Shown: positions 55,438 through 64,000 of the stretch, in pieces
Position numbering within the stretch: position 1 is the first letter of the stretch
Layout: each line of letters opens with the position of its first letter
Source of the DNA: Dryococelus australis
Lineage: Eukaryota; Arthropoda; Insecta; Phasmatodea; Phasmatidae
Direction: 5' to 3'
Length of the DNA stretch: 64,000 bases
NCBI GenBank assembly: GCA_029891345.1
Contig: CM057009.1
Coordinates: forward strand, 294,377,966-294,441,965
Notes under the pieces: generated by a model
Database searches by the model: none
Told to the model about the DNA's origin: nothing
What the model saw: the letters and a program-made list of their open reading frames with translations, nothing else
Position numbers and translations under genes: made by a program

Positions 55438-55769
55438 TGGGGATCATTTACAGTATGTTTAGTGTTGACCACATAAACTGAATCTTGTTGGCAATGTGTG
55501 ATCAAAGAACTTGCTACGCCCTGAAGTGCTAACCAGAGCTACATAAAGGAGCAAAAGCCAAAAGTTCAATAGCATTTTCAAAATACCAGCAGTGTGAGAG
55601 TAGATTATTTGATATTTGAAAATTTAGACAACGTGAGTTGGTTTGGCAGAAAAATATATTTTGTTATAGATTAAAAATCTGGGTGCTATGATATATGATG
55701 ATGAAAAATAGTAAATATATCCTTTGAATAATAGTTGGATACAAATATTATAGAAAACTTTTCACTTTT
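55438..55769. other. No feature recognised
   Basis: AT-rich spacer between the CGGBP1-like remnant and the LTR-associated leader. Confidence 0.4.
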
Positions 55770-56630
55770 AATTTACATTCCCAGTTGAAAACTTTACATT
55801 TTGGCTGGTACCAAATATAATTAAAATACGCACAGCCATTTACTTGCCATGAGAAACAAACTAATAATTTGATAAAACGTTATATTGGCTTGTACCAAGA
55901 ATATTAAAATGCGTAAGTTACAGCCATTAACAATTTCCATATTCAAAACAAACTCTAGCCACAGACAAAGTGTTTAATCTTAAATTCCAAGCCAAGGGAC
56001 ACCAAATGTTCCTTTTAAACATTATGACCAGACGGGTATGAAATAAGAAGTTTCACTTATCTCAGCATGAAGTCCAGGAGCTACTTCTCCTCGTGCCTGC
56101 AGCGTACCGTGGCTTATATAGCACGAAAATCCTTGCTCCCTCCATAGTCAGGAGTTTTAAACGATACAATTTTGAACTTCACAAATCAGAAGACTTTATT
56201 AATAAAAAAAAGTATAGTCCATTTCCGGTGTTTTGCACCACACGTAGTGCTGCTGTATTTTCGTAGAAAAGCGCTATCATGCATCACACCGAGTTGAGAA
56301 ACACAACGCCGCGTAGCCAGTCGTGCATGGTGCGCGAACTAGAGTGTCAGCCGCTGCATCTTGACCTGCCCCAACTTGACCAGCTGACTGGCGACCAAGG
56401 CTGCCTTACCCAAGGCAGCATAGGTGAACGACGTGATGTTTCACATACAAGGTAGGGCATCTGCTTCAATGGAAATTGCATAGCTTTTCGCAATATACAT
56501 CCGTGATGAATAAAGCGTTGCTAACGGTGTGTTAGACGTGTGCTAGAACGGGCTGGACGAAAATGGGCAGGGTGAAAAATGGCGAACATGAGTTTCCCGT
56601 CTCAAACTGTCAGATCTAAACCTTACTGTT
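55770..56630 (-). mobile_element. Second copy of the gypsy LTR plus leader, uninterrupted
   Basis: Read on the - strand: TTCGCC.TTTTTCACC, ATTGCGAAAAGCTATGCAAT, CATCACGTCGTTCACC, GCTGCCTTGGGTAAGGCAGC, CAAGTTGGGGC, TATATAAGCCACGG, GGAGAAGTAGCTCCTGGACT and GGAACATTTGGTGTCCC, followed by a leader in which the TTGGTACAAGCC block appears twice. This matches 18070-18336 + 22336-22880 without the Harbinger. No gag or pol follows, so it is a deleted element or a solo LTR with leader. Confidence 0.75.
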
Positions 56631-56635
56631 GTTAA

Positions 56636-56989
56636 GGTGAAAAATATTTTTTTGAACACCCGGAAGCGACGACACATGTTCGCAAGTTTCATGCAGGAGA
56701 AAAATGGCGAGAAGCGGCCATTATTTCCCATTTCAGTAATAAAAAGGTGGAACTCGCGGCTCACGAGCGTTTATACCTTGCGGAGTACATGCTCGACATC
56801 GCAGACTTCTGTCATATGGACATCAAAGCCCTCCGGAATGCTGGTGTGGAATATTTCTCTGCACTGAACATACACCAACTGGCTACTGTTCATTCACAAG
56901 CAATTTTTGTGAAAGAACACGCAATAACATCGTACCCAACATCTCATCTGCTTCACGGTGCCTTAGAACATACGAAAGAGTGCATTTAA
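56636..56989 (+). CDS. Unidentified 118-codon open frame, protein-like
   Basis: Open from 56636 to the TAA at 56987-56989 with no internal ATG early on (GEKYFFEHPEATTHVRKFHA is the start of the open part). It continues with HERLYLAEYMLDIADFCHMD, ALRNAGVEYFSALNIHQLAT and VHSQAIFVKEHA. The composition is that of a globular helical protein, unlike the repeat-derived frames nearby. I do not recognise the family. It could be an exon of the host gene (same strand as the exon at 36917), an exon of another gene, or a processed-pseudogene piece. No convincing splice acceptor is visible: CTGTCAG at 56606-56612 would leave an in-frame stop. It directly abuts the LTR copy. Confidence 0.4.
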   Translation, partial: GEKYFFEHPEATTHVRKFHAGEKWREAAIISHFSNKKVELAAHERLYLAEYMLDIADFCHMDIKALRNAGVEYFSALNIHQLATVHSQAIFVKEHAITSYPTSHLLHGALEHTKECI

Positions 56990-57878
56990 AATAGAATTGA
57001 ATTCGATGAAACAACGAAAGCACTGGCCCAGTGACATGGTATAGTAGCTCCATACGTATATGGTAGCCAGTAAGGAAAGACAACTCTTGGACGTGTGTAC
57101 AGTACGTTGAATCCTATAAAAGTGAAATCTTTTCCTGCGATGAAATATAGTCTCTAGTCTATGAACCCGCCAGATATTCCTGCCACAAATTACATTTTAT
57201 AGCACTGCTGAGCTATTAAAATAAAGAGAGCAAAATATACTGTCACGCGCGGATCCCGCACTGGGTATGCGCCATCAGTCGCTAGGTGGGGGGGACCCAC
57301 CACGACCTACCTCCACCCCAAACGAACCCAACCATCACTACGTCACCAGATCGGCGGGGAATGATTGTCAGCTGATCTGGAATTGCGTCACTGCCTCCTC
57401 CATCTTGCTCGAGGAGTCGACGTCTTCAGAGCATGCGCAAGAATATTCTGGCCATCACCTCCCTCGGCGAAACCCAATTTGTGACTAAGGTTCTGGATCA
57501 GGGCGCCTCCTGTATAAACAACGCCGCATATGGAAGGTCTTTAGTATGTGATAATCACCTGGCTTGAGTGCGGCATGTGTAGATACCTGCAAAATTCGCG
57601 TTATCTTTCGGTGACATGATAAACTCTACTGCCTTATAAACAAGTAGCTACAATTTGTGGTTTCATTGGCCTCTGCACTGTAATCAACGTCACGTATCTG
57701 CTTGATCTCCTCAAAAGAGATTAGCCGCTTCACAGCTGAACTTATGTTGTTGGCTTGAGAGTCCTCCGAGGCAAGCCAAACATTTTTTTGGCCAACCGTT
57801 GAAGTTGGTCAAATGCACAGTAATTTGGAGCTCAGTCTGTCCTTAAATAATAATGCGAATTTCGCAGGTCCCTAGGCA
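56990..57878. other. Unassigned; GC-rich patch at 57240-57490
   Basis: TCACGCGCGGATCCCGCACT to CCTCGGCGAAACCC is GC-rich with a 73-codon frame lacking domain signatures. 57853-57876 (GCGAATTTCGCAGGTCCCT) is a half-terminus of the AGAGAC family. Confidence 0.35.
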
Positions 57879-58116
57879 GAGACCTGAAGAATTCGCGGAT
57901 TCATTTTGAGACAGTCTAGGATTCAAAATACGTGAGTTTATATAACTTTGGCCACTGGTCCACACGGTGTTTGACACCTCCTGGAGAACGGTGTTCAATT
58001 GTCGCCTTTCACTGTGACAGTAGATAACCAATGTGCAGGTGATATCCGAATATTTGTACATAAGATTGTAGAGTCTAGCCTACAGGTCACTGAACTCGCG
58101 AATTTTTCAGGTCTCT
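57879..58116. mobile_element. AGAGAC-family miniature element
   Basis: Ends AGAGACCTGAAGAATTCGCG and CGCGAATTTTTCAGGTCTCT are near-perfect inverted repeats, 238 bp. The interior is the reverse complement of the 42540 copy. Confidence 0.85.
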
Positions 58117-59204
58117 ATCCGTAGGCATGTGTCTAGCAAAGATCGGGGCATCGAGGGACTTCGGAGAAAAGGGACCGGCGACCGACGAGTGAGGGTGTGA
58201 GAGACATGCGGTGGACGAGTGAGTGTTCGGCGGCTACGAACGAGAATGCGCGAGTGCTGCGGAGGAAAGACTGGTCATATGCGGATTGGACAAGGTGGAA
58301 CTGAATGGACGAGTGATACACACTTGATCGTAAATACTGGAACTTATTTATGAAGGGAATAATAATTTAAAGTTTAAGGAAACTGTTTATTGAGACCGAT
58401 TTTAACTATTTTTTTTTGTTAATTTCTGTTATATGGCATATGATTATGTAGCTGTAAACGTCAAGACATTGAGTTTTGAATATTTCTCTATTTTGTATTG
58501 TCTATAAATAGGTAAGGGAATTATTACTATCTCTTCTGTTTAATTTAGACCGGTATCCTTTAAAGAATCGGCAATCCCCAGGGACATTGAATTATTTGTA
58601 ACAATACTGTATCAATGGCAAAAATAAAACAATCGTTTCGTTTTTAATTAGCGTATTTCCAATCCTTAATTTATCTGCACATTACATGTCATGGATTTCA
58701 TGAATACATTTTTGTGAAAACCGTACTGGATGCACCATCGTCGCGCCTTCCAAATTGCGGATAGGAACGTCCCTAAGCAGTCGCTTGGAGTAATCTTACA
58801 TATAATTTGCGTTTTCCTTGTTACCTCTCAAATTTCAGGATTTGGTTTTGTGGTGGTAAAAGATTTTATAGATCCTCACCGACGTGTTCGATATATCGAT
58901 TCGGTCAGCGCTTAAAATTTACTACTGCAGACGCGATCGACATATCGAACTTGCGTACTTAATACAGATGTGTGCTTGGGAAGGAGTTCTTTTTCTCGTG
59001 CTTTTGGTATCTCGCTATACATGGCACTGCTCACCAAAAATTTATAATGTTTAGTTGCATTATGAAGGAAAAATTCAGTTTGCCTATTGTCATTATAAAA
59101 ATCTGATTTCCACGAAGATTTTTCACAACAATTTGCACTTCGAAACATTTAAGGCGAGATAGTGTCATTTTTATTGTTACTCGTCTTCAGTGCCTGCCCG
59201 CGAT
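58117..59204. other. No recognisable gene
   Basis: Short frames on both strands, none with a domain. CATATCGA / TCGATATAT pairs near 58890-58945 form a small inverted repeat (GTTCGATATATCGA and TCGACATATCGAAC). Confidence 0.4.
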
Positions 59205-59275
59205 TCACAGACTTGAACCCGGTTCGCCTTGGTGGGAGGCGAGCGTGCTAATCACTCAGCCACCGTGGCCCCATG
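59205..59275 (-). repeat. tRNA-SINE head fragment
   Basis: On the - strand: GGGGCCACGGTGGCTGAGTG, ATTAGCACGCTCGCCTCCCA and GGCGAACCGGGTTCAAGTC, the A and B boxes of the SINE. The body is missing after the B box. Confidence 0.85.
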
Positions 59276-59423
59276 TGTGAAACTGACATATAATTTTGTG
59301 ACACATAATGTGTTACCAAATTACAACTGGAATTATATCTAGGTTCTATAACCCTTATTTATGTTCTGTTGCGCCAAAAATGTCGATTCATTTTTCGAAA
59401 TAGCGAAAACATACATAATTTAA

Positions 59424-59716
59424 CCCTTTCAGACCTCCTTTATTTTACGGTTTCAGCTGATGCAAACAATACATTGTATGATGCGTGCTGTACTTAAGTC
59501 GAAACAACCTTTGTTTCGTTGTCACAGCCAATGAGCTGTAGGCTGTAAGTTAGACTACAGTTATATTACCCAATCATGACCTAGACTAGTAAAACGGTTT
59601 GCGAATCATTTATCCACAGGTAAGCTCATTGGGAAAGCTTCGCAGTGTCCAGTAAAGACGAAAAATTACCTACACGTGCGAAGTATACACAATTGTGTAC
59701 ATTGGGTATGAATGGG
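59424..59716. mobile_element. piggyBac-like MITE with TTAA duplication
   Basis: TTAA at 59420-59423 and 59717-59720, with inverted termini CCCTTTCAGACC and GGTATGAATGGG (8-10 of 12 pairing). 293 bp, non-coding. A degenerate relative is at 41395-41731. Confidence 0.85.
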
Positions 59717-59720
59717 TTAA

Positions 59721-61188
59721 AATATGGGGGATGTGTTTCCTGAAAGTCATAGCTGCATAAGCCAGTTGTAGAGTACGATTGAAGTGCCCTCTCACCTTTA
59801 GCGATCAGACAAGGCTATACTTATAAAATTAAATTAAATTTTCTGAGACATAGGCCAATCAATCACTCGGGCTACTCGTGCTTAAAATATGATTTGTTCT
59901 TTAAGATGTAAGGAGCATCAATATTTTTTTTCTCGCGTATATAACGATTGCATTGTAACAAAACACTACCGATAAAAATTTTACAATTAAAAATTATTTT
60001 GAAATAAGACTATGTTAAGTGAGACGTAGTAATCTAAACATCATAAAAATTGGACTTAAGTAAGTGGGATACACAGCAGAAGTGGCGAACTTGCAGTGGT
60101 GTATATACGTACATAACTAATATTTGGTGAGGAAATGTTGAGGATGCTGAAATGTGCAGGCTGAGTGCACAATGTTGTGCATAGCGGAGCCTCAGTACAT
60201 TGGTCGTCTTCCATTACTTACGGATTTCACTGGTTAGTAATTTCAGTAACTTCAGCTATTGCTCTGATACTGCTGAAGGCACGGATGGCCACTGATGGTA
60301 GCATCTGAGAGGCACCCTGTGCGAGACTACAACCTTTACTGAGATCGCGGATTATACTGGCGCTAAAATCGTCAGTGTTGTCACGTAAACCTCAGGTTTG
60401 GCGGGAAGTTCAAGTCATGTTCGAGGAAATAATACTCACGGAAGGTAGAGGTGCTGAGGCAATCACTGTTAATACTGTGGTGATGTGAGAAGATGCCTTA
60501 ACAGCAGTAGAAGGTGAGTAACATTTTCATTGATTTCGTCCAAATACTGCATGAAAATTAATGAGATTAGTGTGTCCGCCATATCTGTTTATATTTCCCT
60601 GCACGCGGGGATACTACTGCCAGACGCTCCGAAACAGTCAATTTACTAACGAAGAGAAATATTTGCTGTTCACTGACGACTGTTCCCTTATTGCTGGCGA
60701 ACACTGCTAAACCATCAGTGATTTCAGTGCTCGTCAGCAGTAACGGAATGCGGCCGTTGTGTGCGTAGGGTGGCATTCCTTTCTTGTTTCCTCACAGGAT
60801 TCGTACTGACTCACAGTACTCCTAGCTAAGTGCTTACCATCTCACACGCACACACCACATTACTCGCACTACACCCAAAATCAAAACTTCTCCGCCACTA
60901 AAAACAAAATCCGCGTCCACGTTGTTTCTTGGTTCATTGATACTTGTAGGGATATTAAAATGACATTTAAGCTCATCAACATTGGTTATTGTGAGTATAA
61001 ATAGCAATAGTTTTATAATAACTTAAATATACTGTATAGGCCTATGTTACACATGAAAGTATATTTGATTGGGAGGCAGTATACTCGACACTTCAGTGAC
61101 TGCCAGTGTAGTAAGCGTGCCAAATGCAGCGCGAAGCAAATATCACGAAGTTAGTGGGGAAGTAAGAGACCAACAGAAATGTCATTTC
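59721..61188. other. No recognisable gene
   Basis: A - strand frame at 60567-60776 has no domain signature. The 60820-60910 stretch is CA/AC-rich. Confidence 0.4.
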
Positions 61189-61360
61189 TAGAGACACCTG
61201 TTTTTCGCGAATTAAATTCAGGACTACATGTACTCCAAAACACTAGACCTTAAATCCACTTTCTTGGTTGAATGATTATAACTATCACGCATTGCAGGTA
61301 TCTGCCCGCGAATCATGGACACTCGGTGTCAACGTTACCAAATTCTGATTAGCCAATTCA

Positions 61361-63017
61361 CACTGAAAGAAATCAGCAGAGAGAATTTAACAGAACAGTT
61401 CTGTAATGTCATTTTATGGCAGCGACAACTAAACTTCAGTACCAGCAGCGAAATGTTCTGTAATACTTTACATTCCGAATTGTTAGCAGAACAACCTGAA
61501 AATTGTTAAAAGTTATTCTTTTGTGGGAACTATCTTTTCTGTAGCAAGAACAGTGTTCTCTGTAGTAGGAACTATACAGATAGTTGTGAACACAATCTTA
61601 CAATATTGTTACGATAACATACCAAGATATAGTAAACCCAACTGTGCTGTTTGGTAATTGCAACATAATGTTTTATATAAATCATTTCGTCTTTTTCGAA
61701 ACTTTACAGAAAAGTTATGGTAGCCACAACAGTGTCGTGGGCTGTTGGAGGTACCCTCTGATTCTGGTAAGATCGTAAAGCTAGTATCGTAGAGTTAACA
61801 AACAAGTATGGTAATTACAACAGTTTCACGGACTGTTAAAGGCATCCTCTAGTTCTTTTATAGATTGTAGAACTAGGACAGTTGACAATACAGAAGATAA
61901 ATAGGAAAACGTTCCTGTTGTGAAGTAATATTTATTTAGTGGAGGCTGATGACAATCTGTGAGGGTAATGTGCACCCTTTAAAGTGTTGACAGACACTGC
62001 CTTAAGTGTAATAATAGCAACAAAGGTGCTGGAATTTCCTTATTTGTTTTTAAAAGGCGTATATCACTTACACAAACAGGAAATAAATACTAAATAACTA
62101 CCGCCATGTTTTTATCGGTACTACAAATTATCTGATGTGAAAGAAAAACTTTTTACACAAACGTTACCACGTAAAAAACATATTTATATCAGATGACACC
62201 TTATGTTATATATATGCCATTAAGGAAGGATTATTTTATTTAATAAATAATCTAACTCGTATGTGAATTCCAGTCTCGTCGAGATTCGCCTGCAAACAAC
62301 TTAAGTACACGATATGCTTAAAAAAGTAAACAATTTAAAACAAATACATTTAAAACCCGAATCTCATAAATGATACAAAATGCCGAGCGGTCTAAGGCGT
62401 CTGTCTATCAACACAAGTTCCGGCAGTTCGAGGTTGCCTGCTTCCACAAGGAATTTTTCAAGTTCTGAAAAATAAGTGCAGACAGCAGCGCATCCTATGA
62501 GATGACGAGGGAATTAGAATAGATCACACAAGATGGTTAGGGCTACCATACTGCTCTGTAAAGGTAACAGAGCAAATAGTTGGGATTACTATACACTTTT
62601 GAGGGGCCACCATACTGCTCAATAAAGATAACAGAACAGATTGTTAGCACTATTTGCTGGGGCCACTATACTGCTCAGTAAAGACAACAGAACAGATTGT
62701 TAGCACTACCATTTGTTACTGCTGGGTGCACAATCAGCTCTGTAGCGGCGTCACAGCAGCATTGTAGGGAACACAATATTGGACTGTAGTTACAACCCTA
62801 CTCGTTTGTAATCGCAACATTCTGATCTGTAGAAAGTAATGACGTCACTGATTCATAACGCACTGACCTTCTACAATACGTTCTGTTTGCGTTACCATAT
62901 ACCTTTAACAATATTCGTAGGGTAGCCACAACCAAACAGACTGTTGTCCCTATTTCAACAGTCTTGGAGGGTACCGGCACAGAATTTTGGATCCTACAAC
63001 AATGTTTCCTTTTAGTG
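61361..63017. mobile_element. 1.66-kb non-autonomous element inserted in the previous one
   Basis: Ends CACTGAAAGAAATC and GTTTCCTTTTAGTG are inverted. Both sides carry repeated ACAGAACAGATTGTTAGCAC-like and CCACAACAGT.T..CGG motifs: units at about 61715 and 61815, and three ~65-bp units at about 62535-62710. The longest frame (61315-61509) has no known domain. No clear target duplication. Confidence 0.7.
62383..62450 (+). repeat. tRNA-Leu/Ser-like relic
   Basis: TGCCGAGCGGTCTAAGGCG is a strong tRNA A-box/D-arm match (GCC/GGC stem). About 30 nt on, GGCAG-TTCGAGG-TTGCC can form a 5-bp T arm with a 7-nt loop. The anticodon arm is not convincing and no acceptor stem closes, so it is a relic or SINE head inside the 61361-63017 element. 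Confidence 0.5.
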
Positions 63018-63141
63018 AAGGTAAGGATCTGTCACCCGACAGAGATAAGTGGTCAATAACCATAGGAAAACTTCACGCATACCGTAGGACATTGGAGTCT
63101 TGCCTCCTCGTAAATCTTTTTGCGAAGAACAGGTGGCCCTA

Positions 63142-64000
63142 GTTATTCCTATGAAGGTAGATTTTGGTGACACAATCCTAACGTGTCTTGAATGCCTCTA
63201 CATGGGCACACAGTGCAATATGTTAATGTGCCTTTTTATGAGATCCACGCAAGAAGGGTCTTGATGAGTGACGTATTTAAGTTGATCCAACACTTGATTC
63301 ATTGTCTCAACCAATAATCTTTATGCTTCGTGTTCGGCTATAGCAAAATCACCCATTCATTACCTGGTACATTATTAGAGTTTACGATTCAGTTACTCAC
63401 ATGGAGCTATGACGATATGAGGCACTTAACCTCGCAGTAGACACTCCTGGTTCAAGTAATATTCGTGTGCTTTATATCCACAATTGTAAACACTGGGTCG
63501 TAATGGTTTACTAACTGTGATCCAAAATATAAAGGTACTAAAATTTACATGTGCTTTATGTCTAACTTTTACAGAAATTAACTTGCAGAAGTATCCCACC
63601 AATATAATTAATGGTGCCTTATAAAAGCCGGGAAGGCAGCAAAGCAAGTTTATAAATGTTCAGCGCCATTACACATGCTGTATTATGGTTAAGGAAGCAA
63701 ATGTTGAGACAGACCGCAAAAACAAGAACTGAGCGCAGGTCTGGAAACTCCAGGTGAAAGAGTGAGCTCTCAGAATAATTTCCTGCTGATCCTGAGAAGC
63801 CACTCCGCCTGGAGGAAAACAGTTGCAGCCACTTAAAATGTGTAATTTATCGTTCACAGGTGCATAATCTTGTAAGCACGTTCAGCCTCTTATGGAAAGT
63901 TATTTCTCCATTAATCAACGAAAATGTAATTACTCTGTTCAACTCCGAATTAATTCTTGATCTGAAGTGTTGCAAGCGTTAAATTTTTTCGCGTACTGTA
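63142..64000. other. No recognisable feature
   Basis: Short frames on the - strand (63426-63647, 63669-63857) without domain signatures. Confidence 0.4.

Larger units (their letters stand above)
61189..63141. mobile_element. CGCG-family element split by a 1.66-kb insertion
   Basis: Left end TAGAGACACCTGTTTTTCGC, right end TTGCGAAGAACAGGTGGCCCTA. The halves 61189-61360 and 63018-63141 align with consecutive parts of the 38379 element in reverse (TTCTGATTAGCCA then CTGTCACCCGACAGAGA). Flanks GTCATTTC / GTTATTCC are 6/8 identical. Confidence 0.75.

Noticed and set aside
62383-62450. Functional tRNA-Leu gene
   Set aside because: Only the D arm and T arm can be formed; the acceptor and anticodon stems do not close.

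Overview
This window reads as non-model arthropod nuclear DNA, most likely an insect with a large, repeat-rich genome. Signs are AT-rich DNA with very low gene density, tRNA-derived SINEs with A/B boxes, Harbinger, Tc1/mariner, hAT-like and piggyBac-like DNA elements, a Ty3/gypsy retroelement and Polinton/adintovirus-type relics. There is no operon structure, rRNA gene or CRISPR array. The species cannot be named from sequence alone.

Only one feature looks like an ordinary host gene. It is a GC-rich first coding exon on the + strand at 36917-36995, with a good ATG context and a canonical GTGAGT donor. Everything to its right would then be a first intron of more than 27 kb filled with transposons.

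Layout. 1-378: 3' end of a gene, probably transposon-derived. 3091-5075: 2-kb element with long terminal inverted repeats and an array of about 117-bp units. 8440-13460: decayed Polinton/adintovirus-like element with a parvovirus-type PLA2-like segment, an adenain-type protease segment, a coiled-coil fibre-like stretch, and integrase core plus chromodomain; a miniature element sits inside it and a deleted mariner (13495-14475) follows. 16080-16450: second Polinton-type integrase scrap. 18070-27455: Ty3/gypsy element whose 5' LTR-like end is split by a 4-kb two-gene Harbinger transposon (18337-22332). 27552-27947: fold-back element. 28380-28677: SINE with a perfect 12-bp target duplication. 28890-29120 (-): Polinton-type DNA polymerase B scrap, next to a broken Tc1 (29488-30862). 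30863-32960: AT-rich desert. 33003-33226: 74-bp GC-rich minisatellite. 35488-63150: dense miniature-element territory, often nested, surrounding the host exon and also holding a CGGBP1/hAT-like pseudogene (54111-55440), a second LTR copy (55770-56630) and one unidentified 118-codon reading frame (56636-56989).

The most informative relations are between copies. The LTR copy at 56 kb is an uninterrupted paralogue of the site into which Harbinger jumped, and it gives the TAA/TGA target duplication. The two Harbinger genes have interdigitated exons on opposite strands. One inverted-repeat family (GGCTGTTCACGGTAAAGTGA ends) has at least 12 copies or fragments with two unrelated interiors. No coding element here appears intact.
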